Positions 20,869-31,416 of a stretch of DNA of 64,000 bases are shown here, one piece after another. Made by a program: the position numbers and the translations under genes. The notes below the pieces were generated by a model. The model was not told the origin of the DNA, made no database searches, and saw only the letters and a program-made list of their open reading frames with translations. Position 1 is the first letter of the stretch; each line of letters opens with the position of its first letter. The DNA comes from Emiliania huxleyi CCMP1516 (Eukaryota > Haptophyta > Isochrysidales > Noelaerhabdaceae), in assembly GCF_000372725.1 (NCBI RefSeq), contig NW_005200880.1, forward strand, positions 212,550 through 276,549, given 5' to 3'.

Positions 20869-22480
20869 GTGGCGGAACAGATGGCGAGGGCGAGTGAGGA
20901 GGCGCTCGGATACCGGCAGCCGTGCGAGCTAAAAGAGCAAGAGCCGCCGAGCGGAGTAGCGAGACCGCAACTGGCGACACGCGATGAGGTGGGAGGGGTA
21001 GTGCCGGGGCTAGGAGAGACGGAGGGCTCGCCCCCGAGGCACGGCGCGTGGGTAAGAGACGCCGAACTCCAGGAGGATCCGCTTACACGCTTCCTACTGC
21101 GGTGGGACGAGCGTTTGAAGCCGGGACAAGGGCGCTGTCAGACAGAAACGGGACGCAGGTCATGATGCTTGGGCAAGAGGATAGAGCCGCTTGGCTCGGA
21201 GAAGGGCCGTGAGCTCAACGCGGAGGTTGCCAGGATATGCCTCGCGCTGCACAGAGCGCGGCCCTTCACGCACCTCGCTGCGACGGATGGAGGGAGAGAC
21301 ATGCCAAACAAGTGGGTGGGGGATAGGTTCGTGCCTCGACCAGTTGTGTCGTATGGGGTGTACGAAGGGCCGGCCCGATTCGGGAGACCCGTCGAGGGAT
21401 CTGGACAGCTCGAAGGCGGGGACGATGAGCTGCGGCTCGGTCGCGTTTGGGCAGGGGCTGTGGGGCGGCAGACTCTGCCAGACGACTGGCAGGTGATAGA
21501 CGCGGAAATGTACGCGGTGCTGGCTTACCTGCGTAAGATGGCGACGGCGGAAGATGCGGCGGACAGGAGGTGCCTCGTCTTGAGCGACTGCAAGCCCGCG
21601 CTACAGCAGATCGAGGCGGCGTACCGAAAAGGCTCTCTTGAGGGGCTCAGGGAGTGGGGCATTAGAGGGGATATGCAGATATCGCGCCCAGCTCGAATCT
21701 GTCACGTTCCTGTGAGTACCGAGCCACGCGGGGCGCGCTAGCAACCCCTACGCCGACGCCGCGGCGACGGCATACATGGGGGCCAGCGAGATTGAGGATG
21801 CCACCGCCGTCATCCGTGAAGCAGTGAGGACACGCCCGTGCCTGTACACGGACCGCCGGAGGACGGCAGACAGAGAGTGGGGGCGGGAGGTACTGGACCG
21901 GAGGACCTATTACGCCACACGCGGCCACACGAACGAGTGGGTGCGGGGACGGCTCGGCGAGGGGCTCACGGCGGGGTCGCACACGGCAGGGGTGACGGGG
22001 CCGCTGTGGAGCGATGTGGTCAGGGGAACGACGAGACAAATGGGACAAGCACCAGCGATCAAGGATCAGCACAGCGAGCGCGAGATTGAATTCGCCGACG
22101 TGGATGATCACAACGTGGTGACAAAGACCGTCATGGGAGTGCGGGTGCGGCAGCAGGCGGGGGTGCCACACGGAGCACACCACGAGAGGATCATGCGGGG
22201 AGAGGCGGGGAGAGAGACCCCGGGCGCCGCCACAAGGAGCGAACTCAGGGGCTGCCTCGTCTGTAAGGCCGTGAGGGACGCGGCGAGGAGGGCGGCACTA
22301 AAGCGAGACCCGCTGTGTCCGATCGTGCGGAAAGCCGCGCAGCGATGCCATGCCGAGGAAGAAGGGACCGCCGCCGCAAGTGCCGTTGACAAAGTTGGGT
22401 CCAGTATTAAACTCGTTCAGCTGCTGTCGGTGCAGTCCCACTGCCGCCGCTGCCGCTGCACTAATGCTGGGGGCAACTAA
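20869..22480 (+). mobile_element. Degraded retroelement fragment with RNase H domain
   Basis: The frame at 21169-21741 contains an RNase HI core: first Asp in HLAATDGGRD, Glu in VIDAEMYAVLAYL, Asp in CLVLSDCKPALQQI. The fourth block (VPSHAG, SNPYADAAATAY) follows in another frame near 21707-21775, so a stop or frameshift interrupts it. The frame 21776-22480 continues the same line. An upstream frame (20869-21165) may be more of it. No reverse transcriptase motif (YADD or similar) is visible, and no LTRs were found. The most likely origin is the RNase H end of a non-LTR or similar retroelement. Codon use and lower Pro/Ala content differ from neighbouring genes. Confidence 0.6.
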
Positions 22481-22958
22481 GGACTCTCACCGACAGATGC
22501 ACAGGCTTCTGCTTCTCCCCGCCGACGACCGCATTGATGTGCACCTGGGTTATGTACGAGCCGTCAACCGTCAGCGAGCCCCGGTCATCATTGATGACAA
22601 AAGTCGCGTCCTCAGTCATGACATTGACGCTCAGGTTGTTTGGGCGCGGCATTTCAAATGCGATGACCGGTATTCAGCTAATTTAGTCTCCATCGGCGAG
22701 TACACGCTATTGCTGTGCCGCAAGCTCTCCTGCGCTGATGGGTGGAAGTTACTCTCATCTCTCGCCTCGCGACAGGGAGGTAGGTAGGTAGGTAGGAAGA
22801 TGAAGAACAGTCAGGCTCGGACTGGACAGGTGCCGTGTGGTCAGGAAAAGAAACCGGGGGTCCGGGACCGATGTGCGATGAGAGGGGGGGCACAAGAACG
22901 TTGAGTGAGAGTGAGAGAACAGAGTACACAGTTGGACCCCATTTACTGCGGTCACTCT

Positions 22959-25445
22959 TCAGGCAGCGCACTCCCATTTGGATGGATCCGTTTCCGTCGA
23001 GCACTGCTTGCACGTGCCGTCACACTGCGGGCAAACGGTCAGCCAAGTGCCACAAACACGTCTCGGATAGTAGGGCATCGCGTCGCAGTACTCTTTCTCG
23101 AGGAGCCAGTCCGGCCGTTTCAGCTTGAGCTTCTCCTGGAGCATGTACTCGGACGTCTCTAGGGATCCCTCCCCCCAACCCGAGTTGAGCGAGAATGCCT
23201 CGCCGACAATGTGAAGTCCCTCGACCGGCTCGAGCACTTCCGCGTAGCGTTCCCACCAGCGAATGCCAGCACGCCAGAAGTGCGTGGCGAAGGTCTTCGT
23301 CACCGGATTGTCGGCGTGCCACACCCGGTGCTTGATCTCGGTCGGGGTTGGGATGCGCACAGTCGTCATGTTGCTGATAAACTGCTGCTCGAGCAGCACC
23401 CTCATCCGCTCCCAAAAGGTGCGGGAGGCGGGCACGTACGTCTCGTCCTCCCTCCGCTCTCCCGTAATGTCGCCGATGAACTTGGACGGGTCAACGCAGT
23501 TGGCGCACTGCGAGGCGGTCGAGGCCGTGCAGCTCTTGAGCTGTTGCTCCTCTGGATCGGCGCCAAAAGTCCGCTCCGGGTCGCTGGTCGTGTAGATCTG
23601 CAGCACCCCCCCCTTGCCCTCGCACTCCGGCGGCGTCTGGCTAGCTGTCTGCTGGGTTCCAGGATACCAAGCGAAGAGCTGCCCGAGGGCATTGCTTGAG
23701 GTGAAGCGGCCCACAGTGTATCCAGCAGGGAAATCGGCATTCCAGCGGGCGTCGCTGCCGGTGTGCCGATCATCGACCTGCGAAGATGCTTCCCCTCCGA
23801 CCACATCTTCCGGGAGCGCCTGCTCCCACCAGCGTTCGGGAAAGGCCATGAACGTCTTCATGAGCGAGAGGCCCCCGATGCTTTCGGTCAGGCGTTCGAT
23901 CGTGCTTCTCAGGTTGAGCTCCGGGCTGATGCTGTACTGAATCCGCTCCAATGGTGCCTTTGGTAGGGCTAGGATTGCCCGTTTGGCGCGCACGACGAAA
24001 ATCTTGCCCGTGAGCGACGTGATGCCTGAGCACGGCGACGTGACTGTCTCTCCGAACGTGAGCTTGTACGGGTGAGAGCTCCGTCTCGGCTCATATTCAA
24101 CAGAGACGAGCTCTCGGTGATGATGCACGTTCGCCCGGTCGTTCCTCCACCCACCGGGTGCCTTGAACTCGTCGATGAGGCGGCGAACGAGTTCCTGCAT
24201 CCCCTTGAGCGGCCGTACAAAGTAAGTCGGCGACAGGTCCTCAGGCTGCGCGAGGTTCCAGTCGTGCTCCAAGTAATAGCCCGACATGCAGGACTCGAGT
24301 TCGTTATTCTCGTGAGCGCTGTCGACGGGCGTATCCGAAGTCCAGCGGTTCAGAGACTCGCCCCAGCGCGACTGCTGCCATTTCGCTATCGCGGGAAATC
24401 GGCCCTCGCCGTTCTTAAGCGTATGGTCCGCATCCGATGTCAGGTCGGCATTGATCCGGCAGCTCGAGTCGCAGGGCTGGCAGTTAGACTTGTTTTTCGA
24501 GGCGAAGATTTCAGGCGGACAGGCTGGGCCCGACTCGGTAAACGCGCAGTGCTTCATCATCTTGGACATCTCGCTCTTCTTGGTGGCGCTGATGACATAA
24601 GGGAGAATTCCATTCCAAGTCGTCTCGGGGCCGGGTGAGGGTGCGCTCGCGGCGAGGAGGTCACTGGCCTCAGTCGCGGGCGGCATGCACTGATTGATGT
24701 AGACGCCGGCAGGAAGAGTCCTGCTCGAGCAATCAGCCGTGATGACGTTCGCCTGGGGGATCTGGCAGTTTGGGTTCTTCGTACTGTCGCAGTTCGTCTC
24801 CGTCCATTTTGTGTACTGGGAGCGGTTGGCGAGGACATTGCGGCACCACATCGGGTTGCCTGGCTCATCAGTCCCTTGCTTGTAAGTGGCGTTGCCATTG
24901 TCCCACTTGCCAGTGCCGGCATCAGGCCGAATTGGCGAGCGCCAAGGGTTCTTGTTCATAAAGAAGGGCCCGACTTCAATGTCAAGTTGGTCGACGATGC
25001 CGAGCATCAAGGCGTCGGTGGAGCGGATGCGCATCCCACCGAGTTCGGTGCGCGGACGTTTCGCCTGCTGGGGATCGTCAGTCCATCCTTCCTTGTCCAA
25101 CTCAGTGCATCCAATCGCCTCGGAGATGAAGCGGCCGCCGTCGAAACCAGTCCTCTCGTAAAGGTCGATGCTAGCGGTCTCCGACATGTCATCTTCCTTG
25201 TAGTGGGCAGAAGAGAGGCGCCAACCAGTGTACGCGCCAGCGATGCCTCCACCGACGATGACGACATCCTTGTACTCGGTCGCGTCCGTCTCGTCCTCTT
25301 GCAGCCGGCGCAAGGGCTTGGTGGGCTGTGCTCTGCTTCCGTGGCGTGCAGCGAGAGCCACGAGGACGAGTGCGGCGAGAGAGGCGGCGAGGACTGCAGC
25401 AGAGGCGTGCCGTTGGCGGCGAGGAGGCTCGGCTCGGCACAACAT
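22959..25445 (-). CDS. FAD-dependent amine oxidase-like protein with N-terminal anchor
   Basis: The ATG at 25443-25445 gives MLCRAEPPRRQRHASAAVLA and a hydrophobic stretch (AAVLAASLAALVLVALAA), a signal anchor. The FAD-binding Rossmann motif VVIVGGGIAGAYTGWRL follows at about residues 60-76. ELGGMRIRS is the conserved flavin-contact block of amine oxidases. The C-terminal GLHIVGEAFSLNSGWGEGSLE matches the second FAD-contact motif. The product is about 828 aa, longer than typical monoamine or L-amino-acid oxidases because of Cys-rich insertions (for example CQPCDSSCRINADL) and a Cys-rich tail (CPQCDGTCKQCSTE). The family oxidises amines or amino acids with release of hydrogen peroxide and ammonia. 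The leader and Cys content suggest a secreted or lumenal enzyme. The open frame extends upstream to 25949 but that part looks non-coding. Confidence 0.82.
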   Translation of the reverse strand: MLCRAEPPRRQRHASAAVLAASLAALVLVALAARHGSRAQPTKPLRRLQEDETDATEYKDVVIVGGGIAGAYTGWRLSSAHYKEDDMSETASIDLYERTGFDGGRFISEAIGCTELDKEGWTDDPQQAKRPRTELGGMRIRSTDALMLGIVDQLDIEVGPFFMNKNPWRSPIRPDAGTGKWDNGNATYKQGTDEPGNPMWCRNVLANRSQYTKWTETNCDSTKNPNCQIPQANVITADCSSRTLPAGVYINQCMPPATEASDLLAASAPSPGPETTWNGILPYVISATKKSEMSKMMKHCAFTESGPACPPEIFASKNKSNCQPCDSSCRINADLTSDADHTLKNGEGRFPAIAKWQQSRWGESLNRWTSDTPVDSAHENNELESCMSGYYLEHDWNLAQPEDLSPTYFVRPLKGMQELVRRLIDEFKAPGGWRNDRANVHHHRELVSVEYEPRRSSHPYKLTFGETVTSPCSGITSLTGKIFVVRAKRAILALPKAPLERIQYSISPELNLRSTIERLTESIGGLSLMKTFMAFPERWWEQALPEDVVGGEASSQVDDRHTGSDARWNADFPAGYTVGRFTSSNALGQLFAWYPGTQQTASQTPPECEGKGGVLQIYTTSDPERTFGADPEEQQLKSCTASTASQCANCVDPSKFIGDITGERREDETYVPASRTFWERMRVLLEQQFISNMTTVRIPTPTEIKHRVWHADNPVTKTFATHFWRAGIRWWERYAEVLEPVEGLHIVGEAFSLNSGWGEGSLETSEYMLQEKLKLKRPDWLLEKEYCDAMPYYPRRVCGTWLTVCPQCDGTCKQCSTETDPSKWECAA

Positions 25446-25690
25446 GTGTCGGAAGGATTCGAATCGTCCTGTCAGGACTCCAAGTGCTCCAAGTGCTCCT
25501 GTCAAACCGCGCGGCCGACTTTCACGCGACGAGTTTTGTTTTGCGGTACCCCGGAAAGGAAAGGGCAGATTAGCGCTAAGTAGAAAACTGTGGACAAGAT
25601 CGATGTTATACTCACACATGAAACTCACACATGAGATAAATAGTAGGCACTGTAGCCGTGGACCATCGCAGTAGTTGTAGCCGCAAAACG

Positions 25691-25968
25691 TCAAACAAAA
25701 GCTGCCGGTGCCGCGCGGGAGCCGTCGCCGCGCTCGATCGACGGCGCTTGCGCCGCATTGAGCTCGCGCAGGGCCGCCTCGATGAGCCGTTCGGCGAGCG
25801 CGCGGGCGGAGCCGGGAGGCGCGAGAGGCGCCCCTCGGCGGCGCGCACCGCCTGCTTCTGCGCGTGCAGCGCTGCTGGCGCAGCTCGAGCGCCTCCGCGG
25901 CCGTCTGGTGGCTCGCCGCCGCCGCACGCGCCGCCTCCAGCTCCGTCAACAGCGCCGCGACGGCTTAG
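25691..25968 (-). pseudogene. Frame-broken 3' end of a coiled-coil gene
   Basis: Read on the minus strand, three adjoining pieces in three frames each look like helical coiled coil: LLTELEAARAAAASHQTAAE, then ALHAQKQAVRAAEGRLSRL, then ALAERLIEAALRELNAAQAP ending in a stop. Together they resemble the C-terminus of one Ala/Glu-rich protein with two frameshifts. No upstream body of the gene is present, so this is a fragment. Confidence 0.35.
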
Positions 25969-26320
25969 CTGTATCGCGGGTTCACATAAGGCGACTTATG
26001 CTGCATGCAGGGTGCTGTTTTTTGGTGGAAAGTACGGTGTCGATAGAGCCGTAAGCGTAACGCGCGGTTTGCGTTTTTGGGTTTCACCTGCTCGACACCT
26101 CGCGTACTCACGCCGCGCGTTCTGATACGCCTCGTACTCACGTTCGTTCTGATACGCCTCACTGGCTCACGCTCAAACCCTCACCGGCCCCCGGCCCCCC
26201 CGCTGTCCCCGAAGTGGCGAAGATGCCCGAAACCTCCGAGATGCCACATGCCACACAAGACGTACTCGCTGACTAGTGACACACTGTATCTCCCGAAACA
26301 CCGGCACGCCAACCGCCGTA

Positions 26321-28340
26321 CTAGCGCGGCCACGGTGGGGGTAAGGGAGGGGCGCCGTGGAGTTGCCAGGGCGGGAAGTAGGGCAGAGGCGGCGGGGGAA
26401 AGTGAGGCGGAGGCGGCAGGGGCTGCAGCCGAGGTGGCGGCCAGGCCTGGTGGGCGAGAGGCGGTGGCGGCATCCACAGCGCCGGGTACGGGAGAGCTGC
26501 TGGGTACGGGAGGCCAGGCGGGAGGACAGTTGCGGACGGCGCGGCGGGCGGAGCTGCGACGGCGGCCGGCGCCGCTCGTTGTGCAAGCGCGGAGGCCGGC
26601 GCGACGACAGCGACCGGCGCCGCTGCCGCTGCAGGCGCGGAGGCCGGCGCTGCTGCCGGTGCTGGTCGCGCTTGCTTGGCGGCGGGCGGCGCACTGCAAG
26701 CGCCATCCGGCTGCGCACGCTTTCCGGCAGCCACGGACGGCGCTTCCTTGGCAGCTTGCTTGGCACGCTTCTTCTTTGCCTTCTCCTCCTCAGCCTGTGC
26801 ATGCGACCGGATGAACGCGTCGTCCTGCACTGCTGTAGCGTGCGGAGCGCGACGTGAGAGCGGAAGACCTTGCGGCAGGCCGTGCAGACCCACCCGCGCT
26901 GCACCCCACCGAAAGCGACGCTGACAGCCGCAGAGCTGCTGCCGCCCGCCGCAGCCTTATACACTGCCGCCCTCGCCGTCTCCTCCGCCAGCCGTGCCGC
27001 CGCCGCCGCCTTCTCCGCCGCCGCCGCCTTGTCCACCGCCGCCGCCCTCTCCTCCTCCGCCGCCTTCTCCGCCTCCAGCAAAGCTTCATCAATTTTGGAG
27101 GGTTTGGCCCTTTCCCCCTCCGTAGAGGCTGCGGCGCTCCCACCGCCATGCTCGGCCGAGTCGGCAGCCACGTCCAAGCCCTGCAGATCCTCGAGGAGGT
27201 TCTGGGACACGAGGGACGGCGCTTTCTTGGCAGCTTGCTTGGCACGCTTCTTCTTTGCCTTCTCCTCCTCAGCCTGTGCATGCGACCGGATGAACGCGTC
27301 GTCCTGCACTGCTGTAGCGTGCGCGGCGTCGAGCTCGGCCATGTGCATGGTGTGTTGCGCGAGCGCGACGTGAGAGCGGAAGACCTTGGGGCAGGCCGTG
27401 CAGACCCACTCGAGACGGCAGAGCGAGATGCGGAGGTTTCCCACCGCCTTGCGCAACATCGCGGTCGTCGCCTCGTGCCCCACCGCGACTTGCCCGTTGA
27501 CAGAGAGAAAGACATCGTTGACCTAGAACGGAGCTGCAAGCCTCGGAAGCGGCACGCGACTGCGACGAGAGTGCGTGCGGGTGGGAGGGGGGGGAGCGCC
27601 TCGATGAGGCCCGACTTGGCGGCCAAGCCCCCAGCCGCGAGCTTCGTCACGCGCGGCCTGCGAGGGCGACGTGGTTTGAGTGGTCAGCGCGCGCGGGAGA
27701 CGGCAGAGAACGGCGCGGGCAGCTGGGAGGCGGGGCGCGGACCAACCGTTGGTGCTTGCGGCTCACGAGGCGGATCCCGAGGACCGTGTCCGTCGTAGGC
27801 TTTGACAGCACCACGGATTTGATCTCATTGGGCGCGGGCTCGTACGCCGCCGACTGCGCTGCGACCGGCGTTGACGCTGCCAATGGCCGGGCAGTGGTCG
27901 CAATGCCGTCGGCGCGCGAGGGCGCCGGCTCCGCTGCCGCTGCCGCGTTAAGGCGCCGCGCGCCGTCGGCGGCGGCGTAGACGACGTCCTCCCAGTCGGA
28001 CAGGTCGAGCTGAGCAGCCCCGACAGGTGCACTGAGCCGCAAAGACATCGCCACGAGGGCGGCGATGTCCTTGCGTGTCACCGCGACCGAGGTCTCGCCA
28101 GAGGAGGGTGAGGGCCCGGTGACGGAGATCTTGCAGGAGGCCACGGCCTGGGGCGCAACGCCAGCAGCTCCACCCTCGCCCCCTGGACCGTGCGAGGCCC
28201 CGACCGCTGTCGGCATCGCTCCGGCAGGAGCTGGCGCCGCCGCGCCGCCGTGAGCTGCGCACGCCGCCGGCTTGCGGTCCTTGGTGAAGTTGTAGATGAG
28301 CGGGCTGGGCTCGCGGGGAAGAGGCGCCGCCCCTGCGTCG
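26321..28340 (-). CDS. PDZ-domain / C2H2 zinc-finger protein, multi-exon
   Basis: A PDZ domain is split over exons: KSVVLSKPTTDTVLGIRLVS (about 27770), VTKLAAGGLAAKSGLIEA (about 27630) and VNDVFLSVNGQVAVGHEA followed by TTAMLRKAVGNLRISLCR (27430-27530). Directly after it comes a C2H2 finger (CTACPKVFRSHVALAQHTMH), then an acidic/basic helix (AQAEEEKAKKKRAKQAAKK). A second copy of the finger-helix unit follows near 26731-26893, and a Pro-rich tail ends the protein. Between the copies is an Ala/Glu/Lys coiled coil. The second finger lacks 37 nt present in the first, which removes its His ligands and shifts the frame into the helix. Exon edges upstream of 27770 are uncertain; the segment reading PREPSPLIYNFTKDRKPAAC (about 28300) may be its start or part of the FG-rich gene. 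Confidence 0.5.
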
Positions 28341-29213
28341 GCGTGAAGGAGAAGCCCCTGCGCGCGGCGGGCGGTGGGGCGGCGGCCCGGTGAGAGCAGT
28401 GGGGCGGGGCGGGAGCCCGGGCGCGGCGTTCAAAGCGGCTCGCCTCTTCGCGACGGACGAAGTCGCCGCCGAGGCCGGGGTCGGCGGCTGCAGCGGCTGC
28501 GGCGGCAGGACTGCTGGCAGCCCTCCGAGCGGCGCAGACGTCGCCGCGAGCTGGCTCGGCGAGCAGCCGAAGCGGAACTGGGCAGCTGGTGCGAGGGCGG
28601 AGAATCCGCGAGTCCTCGAAGATACGGCCGGTGTCTTCCCTGCCTCGTCGCTCCCGGGCGGTGCCGGGAAGGAAAAGGTTGGCGCCGGCGCCGGCGGTGC
28701 CGCGCTCAAGGCCGCTGCGGTAGTGGATCCGAAGCAGAAGCTGCGCTCTTTGCTTTGCGCGGCGCTTGGAGTGTCTCTCGGCGCAGCCGGCTTGGTCGAA
28801 GACTTGAAGAGCATGCTCGTCGCGGGTGCACTCGCAAAGATGCCAGCTGCCGGCGCCGGCGCCGCGGTTTGCCCAAAGAGTGGCTGCGGCGTTGCCTTCT
28901 CCGAGCTGGCGACGGCGGTGACGGCGGTGGCGGCAGCCAGGTTCACCTGCGCCGTCCGCAGCGACGGGTCGCCGTGGTGGAGCGCCAGCGATGAGGCTGC
29001 CGGAGCAACATCTTCAGCTCTCGCCGCCAACTGCCCTCTGGATGTTCTGGCAGCGGCGGACGGTGGCATCGGAGGCGCGTTAGGCTGCACGTTGACAGCG
29101 GCGGGCCAGAATGGCGGACCCATAGGCCCGAGCACCCCAGTGAGGAAGTTGAGGAGCGGAGGCAAGCGAGGGTCGCTCGATGGGCCAGCAACCTGTTCCA
29201 GCGCGACCACCAT
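28341..29213 (-). CDS. FG-motif-rich protein (nucleoporin-like), partial model
   Basis: The ATG at 29211-29213 opens MVVALEQVAGPSSDPRLPPL. The chain is rich in Ala, Pro and Ser with scattered Phe motifs: PLFGQTA, GIFASAP, SMLFKSS, FCFGSTT, TFSFPAPPG, FRFGCSP. This spacing of FG or FxF in a disordered chain is typical of FG nucleoporins, but such chains also arise by chance in GC-rich genomes. The frame degenerates into Arg-rich read-through after about 28390, so an intron there is likely. The gene could continue into the PDZ/C2H2 gene on the same strand. Its 5' flank is the left arm of the 29358-31370 foldback. Confidence 0.4.
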
Positions 29214-29357
29214 CGCAAATCGCGCGCAAGAGGAGCTGCTTGGCGCCGCGCCAAAGAAAGTTGGTTTGTCGCATGCAAAAGAAAGTCGCGAACATCGATC
29301 GCACGATGCGCGGCGGCTTCGAGCCCTCCCCAACCTGAAAAAGAAAATCCGACTGCG

Positions 29358-29868
29358 TACAATCGGAATTCTCACTTTGGGACACGGGTGGTGGTGGTCC
29401 TCGGGTGGTGTTCGGACTTGGGCTGTCAAACCGTCGATTTCTGCGATTTGTGCGAAGCGCGCGATTTCTGCGCGGAGCTCGCCGTGGCCCCGCGCGGCCG
29501 TACCTACTCGCGTTTTCGGCCCACCACCCTCGACCGAGCTCACCACCATCGCGTACGCACGTTTTATCGTGTGCGCGACGCGCTCGATCACCACCGCGGT
29601 GGCGACAAGAGCGCCTTTTCAACACGCTGCGATGGCGGTGTGCAGCACCAGCCGTCACGGCTTCCTGCGCCGCGTTGAGGCTCGCCGAGCGGGAACGTAG
29701 GTCGACTCGACACGGCACGGCCCCAAACATCCCACGTCGCGCTCGCGTTCTGCCAGCTCTCTCCCCGCAGTCGCTGCTGCTCACGCTCTCGCCGCGCGTC
29801 TCCTGTGCTGCACGCCCACACGTGCGCCGCCCGTCCGCCGCGCGGGAGCGAAGCGCTCTTTGGTGGCG
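29358..29868 (+). repeat. Foldback arm L (pairs with 30862-31370)
   Basis: Positions i and 60730-i are complementary over about 510 bp with only scattered mismatches and a 2-nt indel (GACACGGG versus GACGGG). The outer terminus reads TACAATCGGAATTCTCAC. Open frames inside it are mirrored in the other arm and have no recognisable domain. Confidence 0.93.
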
Positions 29869-30861
29869 ACACGAGCTGCTGTGCCATCGACTCTCGGCAG
29901 CCAAGGGATTCTGCCAAAGACATACTCCGCCTTTCCCTGACAGGCCGTCAAACCAAAATGGCAAGGCTACCCTCGCCTCGCCGGCAAGAAGACTGCCGGA
30001 GACGTGTGCGCATCGCACGGTGGCTTATATGTGCCCAGCTTCCGAGCGTCAGCAGCCTGTGAGATTTCGCAGCTCGATCAGCGCTCCTCACACACCAGCC
30101 GGCGGTGCCGCAGCCGACACACCGGTCACCGCTCACAGAGCCGACACGCCGGCGCATCTCATCTCTATGTGGACGTGCAGCGCGCAGCGCAAGCGCTCTC
30201 AAGCGAAGGAGAAAACTAAAGATGCTCCTCATTAGATTTCAGTTATTTTTTGCCTCCACTACGATACTGTGCGCACTGCCCGAGGCGGAAAAAACAGCCA
30301 CTGCCTCAACTGCCGGACGGGCGTATTTGCAGGCGCGTTGTGTGTCGTGAAACGCCCGTCCCTGGAAACGTTCAGAGGTAGGACGACCGGTCGCCGTGCG
30401 CCTTGCATCCCACCGACTCATCGTAATCGTGCGTCAGCTCATCGTCGCCCGCTTCGATTAATGCGCGCGTTCACTATGTTGCGAACGGGCTCGGGCTGGT
30501 AGAGCGAGCCGAGACGCGATGCACGTTGCACAGCCGCGCGTGCGAGAAATACGCGTGGCAAATCTCGGGAACTTGCACCGCATACACACCGTTGCCCGAC
30601 AGGCAGCAGGTGCGCACCGGCCGTCGCCGCACCGGCGACCAGCGCTCTGAAGTCGGCGAGCGCTAGCCGCTGCTTGACGAGGTTGGGCCAGCGGTAGGCC
30701 CTCAGGCTTTTGGCTCGCCACCGAGCAATGTGTCGCCGAGCGATGCGCCGCCGAGCGAAGAGAATGGCGCCAGACAGACATAAGCTCGGTCTGAGGTTCC
30801 GCCTAGATGCACGACGTCAGCGGCGCGCCGGGCAAACGTCTCGTGACAAATCATTTCCCTG
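29869..30861. other. Unique loop of the foldback, no gene recognised
   Basis: About 990 bp between the two arms. I find no protein domain, tRNA cloverleaf or terminal repeat in it. It is less GC-rich than its surroundings around 30200-30330. Confidence 0.6.
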
Positions 30862-31370
30862 CGCCACCAAAGAGCGCTTCGCTCCCGCGCGGCGGACGGG
30901 CGGCGCACGTGTGGCCGTGCAGCACAGGAGACGCGCGGCGAGAGCGTGAGCAGCAGCGACTGCGGGGAGAGAGCTGGCAGAACGCGAGCGCGACGTGGGA
31001 TGTTTGGGGCCGTGCCGTGTCGAGTCGACCTACGTTCCCGCTCGGCGAGCCTCGACGCGGCGCAGGAAGCCGTGACGGCTGGTGCTGCACACCGCCATCG
31101 CAGCGTGTTGAAAAGGCGCTCTTGTCGCCACCGCGGTGGTGATCGAGCGCGTCGCGCACACGATAAAACGTGCGTACGCGATGGTGGTGAGCTCGGTCGA
31201 GGGTGGTGGGCCGAAAACGCGAGTAGGTACGGCCGCGCGGGGCCACGGCGAGCTCCGCGCAGAAATCGCGCGCTTCGCACAAATCGCAGAAATCGACGGT
31301 TTGACAGCCCAAGTCCCAACACCACCCGAGGACCACCACCACCCGTCCCAAAGTGAGAATTCCGATTGTA
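30862..31370 (-). repeat. Foldback arm R (pairs with 29358-29868)
   Basis: Reverse complement of the left arm. Its outer end (CCGATTGTA, 31370) lies only 46 bp before the start codon of the OPR/RAP gene, so the arm supplies most of that gene's upstream region. Flanks beyond the arms do not match each other. Confidence 0.93.
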
Positions 31371-31416
31371 ACATCCAGCTCGTGAACGTCAGGCCTTGAC
31401 AACGGGCGATCGCAAA

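Noticed and set aside
24886..25583. Plus-strand frame opposite the amine oxidase
   Set aside because: No motif, and the minus strand has both FAD-binding blocks in one continuous frame.
29358..31370. Foldback considered as an LTR retrotransposon
   Set aside because: The 510-bp repeats are inverted, not direct, and the loop has no polymerase, integrase or protease motif.
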